Below are positions 43,626-55,509 of a DNA stretch of 64,000 nucleotides, piece by piece (within the stretch, counting starts at the first letter, position 1; the number at the start of each line of letters is the position of its first letter). The stretch is taken from positions 174,280,825 through 174,344,824 of the forward strand of contig CAXKWD010000006.1 of assembly GCA_964059195.1 (NCBI GenBank), in the 5' to 3' direction. Origin of the DNA: Ectobius pallidus. Its lineage: Eukaryota; Arthropoda; Insecta; Blattodea; Ectobiidae. A program made the translations under genes and the position numbers. A model generated the notes under the pieces. It had not been told where the DNA came from, ran no database searches, and was given only the letters and a program-made list of their open reading frames with translations.

Positions 43626-43920
43626 TGTAGAATTGTCATTGAATGGTTCAATGATCAACAGTTACGTAAAAGTAAAGTAAAGTGATTCCTATACAGGCCA
43701 TGGAGACCCAAAGGGTTCCAGGAGGTTGAGGCTCTCAGATATTAGGACATTCGGCATTATAATAAATATTTTTAATTCTGTTTTGTAGTGTAGATTATCT
43801 TATGTATGAACAAATAACCTTCATAAATATGAATATAAATATATAAATAAATTAATTTCCATCGGCTATTGTTATCAATCGCTTAATATTATCACATGTA
43901 AGATCTCGTATAAGATACCA
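43626..43920. mobile_element. Fragment of the pogo-like element, with SINE
   Basis: 43626-43667 and 43757-43905 match 55320-55470 of the complete element at 54741-55507 ('cagttacgta', 'tttttaattctgttttgtag', 'aacaaataaccttcat', 'ttaatattatcacat'). A partial family-1 SINE lies between the two pieces. Confidence 0.65.
43668..43756 (-). mobile_element. SINE family 1, tail fragment
   Basis: Only the 3' part of the family ('agtaaagtaaagtgattcct' to 'ttaggacattcggcat'), in inverse orientation, truncated at both its head and body. Confidence 0.75.
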
Positions 43921-45805
43921 GTTACTGGTATAGATTACTCTTGTTCCACCATACTATAATGGTGACCATTTAGATACAGATTTTCATTAGGCCTACAACT
44001 CAGGTTTGGTATCGGGTATTATCAAACACGGAACGTTCTTGAAGCCTTGAAAGCAGCAATTGAAACTGCGTAATAAGCAACCTGTATTTAAAATAAAATC
44101 AATTCTGTTCGTATTAATTTCAATATTCAACTAAATTGAATTCATTTCTTCTTGCAAAAAAATCTGTTCGTTTCAAGAAAATGTTCAATAACAAGCTTCG
44201 ACTTGAACGTACGCCATCTGCTGTCATCTATCGCTAAAGACAAGAATTACTAGAATTTGCTAAAAGCTGACCGCCGAGATCACCCGATTTCTAAAAACTT
44301 AAAACATTTAATTATATTTGAACAAAAAACAATCGCATGCAACTTGCCTGTAATGGTAATATAAGATACTCGTATGGAAATTATAAAACTAGCTTCGCCC
44401 GTTTCATAAATTTAGTCGTATCTTCATAAATGCCATCACTGCCTCGTTCCTGAGCTTTTATTGCTCTTTTTTGCCCGGGTATTTACCTAATTCAGCTTAT
44501 TAAAATATCACCAAGAAAGAATTTCGACATACTTCCCGTTGCCATGGAAATAATATATCAGGCAGACCTTCACCTGTTCATATTGGCAACAAAAAACAAT
44601 CGCCACATCTTCATTTGCGGTCTCCATAGTGATACAGACAGAAAAGCGGAAAAAAAAAACAAAAAAACTAACAATAGACAAAGCCGAACTATTTATCTAC
44701 TAACGTCTCCTAGCTACTTATTTTGAGTAACAACCTCACATTTTTAAAAGTCTTCTTGATTATAATTTGAAAGGCTCTTGATGTCGCTTTTTGCTGTCTC
44801 TATGCATTATTAAATACCCCCGTACTACTGGTGTTGTCTTTGATGATCACCGGCGGTTATTACCGGAGATGCTCCTGTTCCTTAATTAACGAGCTCAGAG
44901 ATCGCTTGTGCCGCCATCTTTAAATAAACAAATTGTGGGACAAGTTGGAATTAGCGCAGGGGGGGGAGAGGGGTATTTTCCCACGTGTTCCCCTCAAAAC
45001 ATTCCACTTTATTCTAAAAGGCACTTTCCGACAGCGACTTCAATGCATTCGTGAATATCTGAGATGCTTCCGACGGTTAGCCCACGCAATAATGGAATTT
45101 CTCGGCCTCCAAATGTTTTGAAATTTATGACGCTCCATGGCCCCCTTAGACTGTTTTATCAGATTCCTATTCACAAGAAATTCCCCGTCTTTTTTTTGTA
45201 TACCTCGATTCGTCGTTGTTTTTAATCTTTAGTGACGACGAAATAGAAAGAAATGTTAATAATCAAGATTTGAGTTTTTTTTTAGTTACGATTATTATTA
45301 TAAAAAGGAATTCTGTGTTTGTTAGCTTTGCCGGTGTAACTTAGATGACTCTTCTTGTTTGTCAGAGTATGAGAATATTGTCACTTCTCATCCAATTAAG
45401 TGTCATCAAATAGAACAGCGGTATGACCACCACAGAGGTTTTTATAGGTTAAGTAAAAATGTTGACCTCACTTCTTTTATTCATATATTTTTTTAAAATT
45501 CCACTTTATTTATACTCTATTGAGCACCGAAGTCATATCAGGAGTTCAGCTTCTATGTGTATACCAGTAGGCCATGCAAAAATTGATGTGCAAATGTTTT
45601 CTATTGTTGATGTGTTTATGGCGTCTGTTAAATTTCAAGTAATATTAATTTTAATGAATATGATACAAACTTTATCACATAATATACCTGTTAAGATATT
45701 CATTACAGGTTTTTTAAGTGGAATTTTCAAGTATCACTACGATATCTTTAAGTTTAATTTACCGAATTATATATATAGCCTATATATCGGTAATAATAAA
45801 TTAAA
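43921..45805. other. Intergenic, unassigned frames
   Basis: No element identified. The plus-strand frame 45459-45809 (116 codons) begins with a hydrophobic leucine- and phenylalanine-rich segment and is A+T-rich throughout. It lacks splice or codon-use support and ends at the edge of the next transposon, so I do not call it a gene. Confidence 0.35.
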
Positions 45806-46325
45806 GTAAACTGATGTAACAAAGTGCCAGAAAGCTTTTGTTTAATCAGTGATAACTGCAATTATGATATGCAGAAAATATGTTATTTTTGTAATTGATT
45901 TCCGAGTTAAGCTCCAGATCGACTCATTAATCAGGGCTTTCGGAAGAACAAAGGTCTAGTTTGATAGGCGTATGTGAAGGAATATGTGGGTAGTGTTATT
46001 TGTTAAAGCTAGCTGTATTGCTACTTCCAAAGCCGTGTATGAACACTGTAAAACAATGTGTTGTCATGAGAACTGATTTTCATTTGATAAATTCTTTCTA
46101 ATATATTACTATAAAATAGGCACTAAATTGGAAATTACTCCGGTACCGGTCAATCGATTTTGTCCAATATCAATAGGCTTCTTCCCAAGGATGTTATAAA
46201 TGCGTATACCAAGTTTCATGAAAATCCGATAAAGCGTATTTGAGTTATTGCGCGTATAGACACACGGACGGACAGACATTTTCCCATCCACCACACAATC
46301 TCATAAAGTGTCATTCTGGCACTTA
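45806..46325 (+). mobile_element. AAGTGCCAG-family transposon, copy 3 (short)
   Basis: Left end 'gtaaactgatgtaacaaagt' with AAGTGCCAGAAAG behind it; right end 'cattctggcactt'. Only one internal ~150-bp unit remains, with a single 'acacacggacggacagac'-type run. Confidence 0.82.
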
Positions 46326-46570
46326 AAATAATTCGCCTTACAGCATCACAAAAGACAGTAAATTATTGGTAACCTTTTAAATTTCTGGTGCCAATGAAAG
46401 AATTCATACAAGACAATAGAAATAACAAATTCAACATAACATGGTTTATTGGAATTGGAATTTTTTCAGTAAAGAAATTTTTACGGATCTATGTGGTATT
46501 TTTCATTTATCACAGTTGGTACCTAATTTCTATTACCGTAGTGAACAACTAGACAATGGAGTTTGTTATA

Positions 46571-48313
46571 CAGGGTGTTAATAAATAACACCGAAATATT
46601 TTACCTGTGTATAGAGGGGACATAGACAAGCAACTTTTATTAAGAGATTTTTGTTCTATGCATTCAATTTTTCGTGTTACAGCATAAAATCTTCCAGGTC
46701 ATGGCCGCCACTGACTTCTAACATTTGAATAAAATGCAAAACAATGGAACTTCGTTGTTAACACTGGAGTTATGATTAAAAAATACTAATGCTATGGCAG
46801 CCAGTCATGTGATTAATCTGTAAATTTTGCAGATTATGGAAACACTAAATTATGATATAGCTGTTGATGAATGATTTAGAATGAGGTTTTTATCGATCAC
46901 TAAGAAGGCTTGAAGTCAATTTTATGAAAATTTTAACCGTATTTCGTTTAATTATTGACTTATGAGCACCAAATTTTAATGTCTTTAATGCCCTGTAGCA
47001 TACACATTTTATTAAGTGCCAGTATGGTACTTTATGAGATTGTGTGGTGGACGAAAAAATGTCTGTCCGTCTGTCTGTCCGTCTGTCCGTGTGTCTGTCC
47101 GTGTGTCTGTACGCACCATAACTCAAATACGCTTTTTCGGATTTTCATGAAACTTGGAAAACACATTTATAATGTCCATGGGAAGAACCCTATTGATATT
47201 GAATCAAATCGGTGCACCGGTACCGGAGTAATGCCCAATTTAGTGCCTATTTTAATAGATTATGGCTCCTTTCAAATAGAAAGGCGCCATCACTCAAATA
47301 CGCTGTATCGGATTTCCATGAAACTTGGTATACCCATTTATGACGTTCATGAGAAGTGCACTATTGAATTTGAACCTAATCTGTTGACCGGTACCGGAGT
47401 GAAACCCAGTTTAGTGTCTACTTTAAAGGCGCAATAACTCAAATACGCTTTATAGGATATTTATGAAACTTCGTATACGCATTTATAATGTCCATGGGAA
47501 GAGGTTTATTGATATTGGACCAAATCGGTTGGCCAGTACCGGAATAATGCCCAATTTAGTGTTTTTATGTTAATATATAAGAAGTCGCGATAACTCAAAT
47601 GTGCTTTATTGGATTTTCCTTAAATTTAGTATACCCATTTATAATGTACGTGGAAAGACGTCTACTGATATTGGACCAAATCGGTAGACCGGTACCGGAG
47701 TAAAACCCAATTTAGTGTATATTTTAAAGACGCGGTAACTCAAATACGCTTTACCGGATTTTTATGAAACTTGGTATACACATTTATAATGTCCATGGAA
47801 AGACGTCTATTCATAATGGATAAAATCGGTTGACCTGTTTCGGAGTAATGCTCAATTTAGTGCCTATTTTATGGTAATATACGTATTCGAAAGAATTTAT
47901 AAAAAAATGAAAATCAGTTATCTTGACAACATAGCCTATTGTTTTACTGTGATCTTATAAGGACTTGGAAATTAAAATACAGGTAGCTATGACAAAAAAC
48001 ATATTGATTTACATGCGCTTATCCAACTAGACCGTTAAAATGACCCAGGTGGCCGAGATGGTACACCTTTCTTCTTCCGTAAGCCCTGCTTAATGAATAA
48101 ATCTGGAGCTTAACTTGGAAATCAATTAAAAAAAAACATATTCTTCATATCATAATTGCAGTCATAACTGATTAAACAAAAACATACTGGCACTTTGTTA
48201 CATCAGTTTACCTGATTTTATTTCATAGAGCAAAAATCTCCGAATAAAAGTTGCTTGTCTATATCCCCTCTATACACAGGTAAAATATTTCGGCGTTATT
48301 CATTACCACCTTG
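46571..48313. mobile_element. TACAGGGTG MITE, copy 2, with nested insertion
   Basis: Left end 'cagggtgttaataaataaca' and inverse right end 'gttattcattaccaccttg', flanked by TA. The left arm and the short right arm (48230-48313) match 24744-25263; the insertion 47012-48214 separates them. At the junction the uninterrupted site of the other copy can be read. Confidence 0.88.
47012..48214 (-). mobile_element. AAGTGCCAG-family transposon, longest copy, nested
   Basis: Flanked by the perfect 6-bp duplication ATTTTA (47006-47011 and 48215-48220), comparing with the empty site in 24744-25263. Its left end is TTAAGTGCCAGTATGG and its right end 'tactggcactttgttacatc' then 'agtttacctg'. About five tandem ~150-bp units fill the middle, and the 'ctgtccgtctgtctgtccgt' run sits near the left end. 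The 160-codon frame at 46955-47437 is produced by the units and is not a gene. Confidence 0.92.
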
Positions 48314-49140
48314 TATAGGCCTATTATATTATGACGAGCAAGAGAAACAATCAATGTTGGAACTTTTTTTTAAGTAGAAGCCAAAAGTATTTCCTATTAT
48401 AACAGGAAAGTCACGAATTAGATTACTTGGGTTTGTCAACATCACGAACTGGACAACGGACACACGTGGGTCGCACGTGGCGTGCTTATAGTTGTAATTA
48501 GTGCTTTGTCAAGCACAAGGACGGAAGCAAAGATGGCGGACAGTTTAAATTAGTTGCCCACGTCATTAGCACGTAACAATGCGGTAATTGAAAACATCAG
48601 CTTCCCGTTCTTATCTGTTGATTGTGAGATTAGCATAAGAAGGCCTTGGCTTGTGCTGATCCACGCCTCCTGTTTCTCACAAACTCCGGACAAAGCCGCC
48701 TCTCATATAATCAAGTCGCATCATCATGACAACATACATGGCCCCCTGTTCTACCTTCGTACGAGGAGGGATTCTTTATATTACTTTAGCTTTGTGTAAA
48801 ATAGAACTTACTGGCAATTCCAAAACGATCTCAGACAGTGAGTAACCCTAGAGTAGGCCTACTCCTATTGAATTTTGACAAATGACAATCAAACTTCACC
48901 GATTACCCCTTGAACTTCTCTTAGTCAATAGAATAGCTTTGCCATTTAAAATAGGCCAATAAGAATCCTACTACACTGATATCAAAATCGTCACTGCTTT
49001 CGAGAATGCAAAGAACTTCCAATTTGAAGACTAGACATGTTACCGGTATCTCGGGAACAAAATAAGTTATCGTACAAAACACTAAATTTTATATTTGGAT
49101 TACATATTTTCTATTGATACGACACAAAGATTATCATTAA
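48314..49140. other. Intergenic, nothing identified
   Basis: A G+C-richer patch at 48480-48740 has an open plus-strand frame (48554-48799, 81 codons) without a recognisable domain. No other copy exists in the window. Confidence 0.3.
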
Positions 49141-49285
49141 GTCTCAGGTTCAAATCCCGTGGCCGGCCGATTTGACATGGGTTTTTTCATGGTTTCCCCA
49201 GTCGTAAAGGCAAATGCCGAATTGGATATTTACATACCATGAATCAACCTCACCATTTCATCCTGTATCAAATCCATTTAAATTA
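49141..49285 (+). mobile_element. Third SINE-like family, copy 1
   Basis: Box B-like 'ggttcaaatcccg', followed by 'catggtttccccagtcgtaa' and 'ggcaaatgccgaatt'. This phrase is frequent in insect tRNA-derived SINEs. Box A is not preserved. The counterpart is at 56560-56715. Confidence 0.6.
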
Positions 49286-49479
49286 ATATCAGTTGAAATT
49301 TACTCCATAAAAATAAATCGACAGTAGAAACAATTGACAATCAATAGTTCCATGGCCTACCCTATTGTAAAGACACATCCCGAACTTCTGATATGGACTA
49401 AAAGAAGTAGGCCTATAAACACAGTTTAATTTTTTTAAATAAGAAAGATTACCAAAGACTTTCTATTACTTTTACTACC

Positions 49480-50080
49480 ATTTTATATGAAGAAAATGTA
49501 TTTCTTTTTCGGAATTTTCTTGAAAATGGCTCTAACGATTTTGTTGAAATTTTGTAGGTATACATGATGACCTAGGGTTACGCCGTAGCGTAGTGGTTGA
49601 GGCGCTGCGCTACGAACCGGAAGGTCGAGGGTTTGATCCCCGATGGAGTTTTTCAATTAGCTTAATCTTTCTGGTGGCACTTTGGCCATGGGGTCGACTC
49701 AGCCTCTAACAGAAATGAGTACCAGGAGCAATCCTGGGGGTAAAGGCGGCCGGTGCATGTTCCGAATGTCCAAAATTTGGGAGCCTCAACCTCCTGGAAC
49801 CCTCTGGGCCTCCATGATCTGCATAGAGAACACTTTACTTTTTTACATGATGACCTAACAGTAAGAGCTAAAACTTTTGTTTTGAAAAAATCTTTAATTT
49901 ATGTAAAGGGTAGTTATAAGCCAGCTATGGTTTTGTGCATACACTGAAACAACTGAATACGCTGTAGGTTATTCTTTTTTCAGAATTATTTAAAGTGAGA
50001 AAGTTATAGGCCTACTGTCGACGGCTGTAGGGTAGAGAAAGTTACCTAAGTATATCACATTAGAATTTTCATGGCCCCAC
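49480..50080 (+). repeat. Dispersed repeat R1, partial copy with SINE
   Basis: Aligns to 14235-14760 and 58550-58780 ('gagctaaaacttttgttttg', 'gggtagttataagcca'). Split by the SINE at 49575-49843. Confidence 0.65.
49575..49843 (+). mobile_element. SINE family 1, full length with tRNA head
   Basis: Box A 'tagcgtagtggttgagg' and a mutated box B 'ggtttgatccc'; the body has lost about 40 bp around the 'gtaaggctgacaacc' segment. Flanked by the perfect 14-bp duplication TACATGATGACCTA at 49561-49574 and 49844-49857. Confidence 0.95.
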
Positions 50081-50566
50081 CAGTTGTTGAGAAAGAAGCA
50101 ATGTATTTGGTAAGATTGACTCTACATTAACACTTTAGGGAAACAATTGCTTCACAGTGGGCCATGGCTTGAACAATCCGTCTCCTCCCACATTTCAGTG
50201 GCCGACCTGATTTCACATTTAGATAGGCAGTGCTCCTGCATCAGATGGCCATGTTTGTCTGCAGGGGGCCTGGCAGGAGGGTAATATGTGGACCGCGAAA
50301 CTGTCAAGTGATAGTATTTATGTCTGTTTTGATTGCTTCACATCATGGGGGTGTTACATATTCTACACTAAGCCGCTGGTAGTCGTGAAACTTGATAAAC
50401 ACGGGGAAACACAGGGTGGGGAAAAATTCCACGGCCATAGTAGAACATCTTGGATCTTTTGTTGTATTCCTAATATTTACAAACATCTTAAGGGGTATTA
50501 TACCGAAAATAAGTGAATTTTAACAATAACTTTTTTATGTGGTGACGAAAAAGAAAATAATGTTTA
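50081..50566. other. Intergenic, nothing identified
   Basis: A plus-strand frame at 50286-50516 (76 codons) has no recognised domain. Confidence 0.3.
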
Positions 50567-51291
50567 GTAAGTGCCAGTATGATAGTTTATGAGATTGTGT
50601 GTGGGGGCGGGAAAATGGCTGTCTGTTTGTCCGTCCGTCCGTGCGATAACTCAAATACGCTTTATCGCATTTTCATGAAACTTGGTACACGCATTTATAA
50701 AGAACGTGGGAAGAAGCCTGTTGATATTGGACCAAATTGGATGACCGGTACCGAAATAACGAGTATATCAATATTAATTTTGTAATGGATATAAGACGCT
50801 ACAATATTACTGCATGGCCCACATTAAATAAAACGTAACAAAGTGTCAATCGTTTATTGATATTGTTAGCCCACCTTGATTGATTAATTTCTTCATAACG
50901 ATGGCAGTGCAAATAATAATGTAAATAAAAAATTTAAAACACAAGTAGCCGTTGAATATTAATATAATATTGTGCATTCTACCGATATTTTAATGTGAGT
51001 ATTTTTCTTATTCGTTACTGTGGAGTAATATATCTAATGTAATTCCTGACAGATTTCATATTGACTTTTTATTCATTCATAAGTTTTAAGGCTGCTTTAA
51101 ACTTGAAACAGACATATCAGCGAATCGTAGGCCTATTGCATCATTAATATTATTGCCAGCGCATTTTGTTTTTGAAGTTTAACTCTGAGATCTATTACAA
51201 AAATAACTTCTTTTCTGCATGGACCTATAATAATTGCAATTATCACTGATTAAAAAAAGCAATATGGCACTATGTTCTATCAGTTCACCTG
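50567..51291 (-). mobile_element. AAGTGCCAG-family transposon, copy 5
   Basis: Left TAAGTGCCAGTATGATAG with one unit ('aactcaaatacgctttatcg'), and right 'atatggcactatgttctatc' plus 'agttcacctgattttt'. The middle is diverged from the other copies. Confidence 0.75.
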
Positions 51292-51304
51292 ATTTTTATA
51301 TATA

Positions 51305-51662
51305 AGGGCCGTTCATAAAGTAAGTTTCCCTGGGGGCGTTTACAGAAACAAAACACAATTTCAAGGAAATATGTATTGCAACAGATACAGGAAGTTTTCA
51401 GCTATTTTTCGATATAATCGCCACCGGAATTGAGACATTTTTCTTACGGTGGGACCAACTTTTGAATACCTGTGTCGTAGAAGTGTGCCGTCTGGGATTT
51501 GAACCATTGTGTGGCAACCATGTCCGAGTCTTTCTCATTCTCTGTCCTTTCTTGAGGTGTAGGAAAAGACGGCAATAAATGGGAGCGAGGTCCGGGCTGT
51601 AGGGTGGGTTTTTGAACACTCAGCAAATTTCCTGCAGTAGTTCGACTGGGAGGTATTTAAGC
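51305..51662 (-). mobile_element. Mariner remnant, half of a fold-back copy
   Basis: Starts with the mariner end 'gggccgttcataaagtaagt' and, on the minus strand, reads the transposase C-terminus with 'YSPDLAP' and 'HFYDTGIQKLVPP' across a frameshift. The inverse second half is absent. Confidence 0.78.
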
Positions 51663-52349
51663 ATTAATAAAGCATGGTCAAACTTTTCGAAATATACCGC
51701 CTTGTCTGGATTTCGGGAGATTAATCTCCACAAAAATATAGATATCCAAAAATTATGCTAATTAGAAGCCCTGGGCCCTTCGCACGTGCCAGTGCAAACA
51801 AAACACTAACACGATTTGTTCACTTGTTTATGCTAATTCGCGAAAATTTCGCAACATCTTCTGATCTTGTAGCTATTAATCCTAGGAGCAAGCGCGCGAG
51901 GGTGTAAGACAATACAGACAGGAATGCTCATAAGAGAACCGGGGTTCCTATCCTGAAACATGCAAAATGCCTCGTTGTTATTCAGCATTTTTGTTATACA
52001 AAAGGAAAGTGTGCGATTTTAAAAAGTTCCACCATTGAAGAGCTCGCTTACTCTACAGCAGGACAATTATTGAGTGGCGAACAGTTCTTAGTTTAGGCAC
52101 CTCATGTACCTACAAAATATAGGCTATGTATAGAAGTCATTAGAAAATAGCTAAAAATGAAATACTATTCGCGTAAATTGGCAATAAAACTAAGAGAAAG
52201 TCGTTGCCAACCAAGGGGTCACATATTCGAAGACACCAGAATCATAGGCCTACCTATAATAATCCCATTCTTCGTTTCGTAGCTACGGTTGACCAGACGT
52301 TTTTGTAAAACTTTTATTTTTATCATTGGCAAAGTTCAAAACTTAGGCC
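51663..52349. other. Intergenic, nothing identified
   Basis: No feature that I can support. Confidence 0.3.
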
Positions 52350-52351
52350 TA

Positions 52352-53267
52352 CCGTATATTTCCGCAGACAAGACGAGGTATAAATTTTCGTCTAAGTTTT
52401 ATAGTTTTAGCATATATCTGTCGTAGAACGTCCTATGAATTCCGGGGTGCGCGGGCAAAGAGAGTTAAGTCCACTTTCTTGTTACTGAGAATTAGAGTGA
52501 CTTAACACACTATACCAACCCAACATAGCTTTAAAGATGGATAAACCCATGAGGCACACATCCATAACTACCGTACAATTTTGAATATGACTTACTTGAC
52601 TTAACACAAATGTTGAGAACATTTTTTATCTATAACTCTATGGACATATCTCAATTTTTTAGGATGGTGGACTTAACTCTCTTTGCCCGCGCACCCCGGA
52701 ATTTATGTTTACGAAACAACTTCAAAAAGTTTCGTTTTTGTATCACGTTTTCTGGTTGATCGCAAAAATGTTGCCAACCATCGCACTATTATAATCTATA
52801 GAAGTTAGAGCAAAATAACTACGGTTAGTTTAAAAGCCTGTTGGCTACCCTTGCCGGGACAAAGCTTCCTTGATCTTCTTTTTTCAAAATGGCGTCACTG
52901 AGCACTGTCGCATCACAGTGGAACAGAACGATACGTGCATTGTGCGTGAGCAACGTGATACGGATACCGGTATATAGCGGAAAATGAAAAAAAAATACCA
53001 AAAATAAGTTTTTATTTCGCGGATTATGGCGTTTATGGTTTTATTTACGATATTCACATTATTTTGAGGCTAATATTTGCCGGAAAATTATACCTAAATT
53101 CTTAATACATCAAGACAATATAATCTTGGCATCAGAATATATTCGTTTATAATAGTTTTAATTTTTATAAATTTCAGACTTTTTTTTCTGTCCTATAAGA
53201 CGACCCCGCATTTTCGGGGGGTCTTTTTTTATGATTCAACTTTCGTCTTATCTGCGGAAGTTTACGG
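52352..53267. mobile_element. TIR element with CCGTATATTTCCGCAG ends, TA-flanked
   Basis: Left 'ccgtatatttccgcagacaa' plus 'gacga', inverse to the right 'tcgtcttatctgcggaagtt' plus 'tacgg', with TA at 52350-52351 and 53268-53269. This fits a pogo/mariner-type non-autonomous element. A second MITE is nested at 52438-52703. Confidence 0.78.
52438..52703. mobile_element. MITE with perfect 37-bp inverted ends, nested
   Basis: The ends (52438-52474 and 52667-52703) are exact inverse copies over 37 bp, beginning AATTCCGGGGTGCGCGGG and containing 'gagagttaagtccac'. Flanked by TATG at 52434-52437 and 52704-52707. The identity of the arms suggests a recent insertion. Non-coding and single in the window. 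Confidence 0.9.
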
Positions 53268-53404
53268 TAGTAAGAACTCAACATAGAATGAGGAGTCGAA
53301 CAAAATACTTTAGTAGTATCGATGGTACAGTAGAGAAGAAAAATATCGCCTCGCTTTAGCCTACTCAAACCTAGGAAGTAGAGGAAATGTGAACAAAGAT
53401 AATG

Positions 53405-53640
53405 GATGACAAAGTTGCAAGCAGATAACGTCCGTGAGATAGGGGAAGCCCCGGCATCGCGTTGCTATAGCAACACAATGAGACTGTACGAGTCAGCGGG
53501 GGCCGTGGATCTCAGTAAAACAATAACAATGGAGAGTGTTCGCTACCAGGGGTTCCCGTGCCCCCCGTGGCTCACGAGGTGTGAACTGCGTAACGCGTTG
53601 ATATATTTGTCTCCCTCCAAGGGGCAACAAAGGTCACAAC
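53405..53640 (+). promoter_or_regulatory. G+C-rich patch with perfect X-box palindrome
   Basis: GTTGCTATAGCAAC at 53461-53474 is a perfect 14-bp palindrome matching the RFX X-box pattern. It lies in a G+C-rich, apparently single-copy stretch unlike the surroundings. A 119-codon frame (53406-53765) runs through but has no recognised domain. This could be a promoter, enhancer or first exon of a gene to the right; none of these is shown. Confidence 0.35.
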
Positions 53641-53783
53641 AATGCACTATTATTCTCTCTGTTGTATCTCTCTGTATCTCAATCTGTTTCCATTTCTCTC
53701 TTTCAATTAGATACGCGATAGTCGAAAACTCACAGTGGGAACACTGTTCCGTAAATTTTGTGTAAAAATTAATACATTATTAA

Positions 53784-53787
53784 TCTC

Positions 53788-53836
<49 letters not shown>

Positions 53837-54635
53837 GCTTTGTCCTGACTGACTGAATGAATGACTGACTGAATGACTGACTGACTGATAGGAATCAACG
53901 TACAGCCTAAACTATAACAGGTAGAGACTTGGAATTTTGAAAAATTCTGATTCTAAATGCCAAAAATTAAATGTTTTTGAAAATACTTAATCCCTTTTTA
54001 CATAGAATTATCAATTCCAAATCACAGAATATATTGTTGCCAAATGGTATCAGATGGGCTTGGAAAAAACAAATGAAATGCACTTTTGACAAATAAGAGA
54101 AGTTATCAAAATAATTCATGTTAAAATTAAATATTACAGAATGAAATCCACGAAAATAATGGAATCACATAACTTTCTCTACCCTGGACATAGAGAAAAC
54201 AAAACGAGGTATGGTAATGTGTATATTATTATATTATATCGCAGGTTTTTGGAGAGAGAAGTATGAAAGTGATAATGCTTTCTGTTTAATTTCATCCCCA
54301 AAACAGTTTTATGGTAACATGAGAGTGGGAAATAAAATATTCCGCAAATACAATACAATTTTATGTTACCGGAATTTCTGTTTCTTCTTATTTGAACCCC
54401 TACCAGGCATGGTGTGTAGAAGCGATGGGATGCAAAATTCTACATCCTCTAAGAGCCAGAAAAAACTATATCAAGCGTTTTCTGAGGGAATAGTTTGAGT
54501 GTAATAAGTCGTTCTTCCTATTTCAAATTATAAATGCCTATATAAGGACCTAGAATTTAAAATTGAAAATCCTTGATAAGTTAATTTCCAATTACAAAAT
54601 ACAAAACCCGGGCGACGCCGGGTCTTTTAAGCTAG
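53784..54635 (+). mobile_element. Non-autonomous Helitron, copy 3
   Basis: The 5' end is expanded by a (TA)n tract at 53792-53832 before 'aaaaggctttgtcctgactg'; the 3' hairpin CCCGGGCGACGCCGGG and CTAG (54632-54635) precede T. A 95-codon frame at 54211-54498 is shared only as repeat sequence. Confidence 0.9.
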
Positions 54636-54740
54636 TATTATTATAGGAATGAGGTCAGTTTGAAAAATAAGACAGCTGATGAAAAGCCGCACGAACAGCG
54701 AATATCGCCGATCGAGAAACGACCGATGTATTAAGAGGTA

Positions 54741-55507
54741 CAGTGAACGCCGCTTAATGTAATCGCGGATAATGTTAGCAGTCGGGTAATGTCATCATTT
54801 CTATGAAGTCCCGTATGGATTAATACTAATAGGCCTACATTGAAAAAATTCTGTTTATTGTGTTCAAAGATTCGGTTTATGTTATCACATTTTCCTTTTT
54901 GCGGCTTTATATCCAACCCTTAGTTTTTAATGGTTTCGTTTCTAACTCAACTGTATTGTGTTGTACTGGCAGTTCTGTTCCCAGCTCACAGGATGACCAG
55001 TTCAAGGGGGTGGCATTACCTAACTTTCTCTTTTAAGCAATAAAACATGTTTCGCCCCACAGTTAAGCTGCAGCTTTTGATTTATGAAGATAACAGTGTT
55101 GACATGCAGTGATGGCTAGTGTAAAATGAAAAGACTTGAACAGACAGGCGTTAGATATTTTGATAGGCGGTGTTCACCACAGATCGGTATAGACTTCCAA
55201 AAACACTCGTAACTGAGTATGGAGTAGCCTATTGGTTAATAGACTCGTAAAGGAAAGTGAAAGAATTAAAAACTTCGTTACTGGTTGAAAAAATAGTTGC
55301 TTGCAGTCTATTACTGTATTATGAGTGGTTGAAAGATTCACAGTTACGTATTATTTTATGAATACATATTTTTAATTCTATTTTGTAGTGTATTATATTA
55401 TATATGAATAAATAACCTTCATTTAATTCTTTCTTTTACTGTTATAACCGGTTAATATTATCACATTTGCTGAGTCCCGAAGTGATCACAATAAGCGGCG
55501 TGCACTG
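54741..55507. mobile_element. Pogo/Tigger-like non-autonomous element
   Basis: Left CAGTGAACGCCGCTTAATGT and inverse right end ACAATAAGCGGCGTGCACTG, flanked by TA at 54739-54740 and 55508-55509. The inner bases continue the inverse match ('aatcgcggataa' against 'gatcac'). The end type and TA duplication fit the pogo/Tigger branch of Tc1/mariner. No transposase frame remains. Confidence 0.85.
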
Positions 55508-55509
55508 TA

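Noticed and set aside
46955..47437. 160-codon plus-strand frame
   Set aside because: Generated by the tandem units of the AAGTGCCAG transposon; similar frames appear in every copy.
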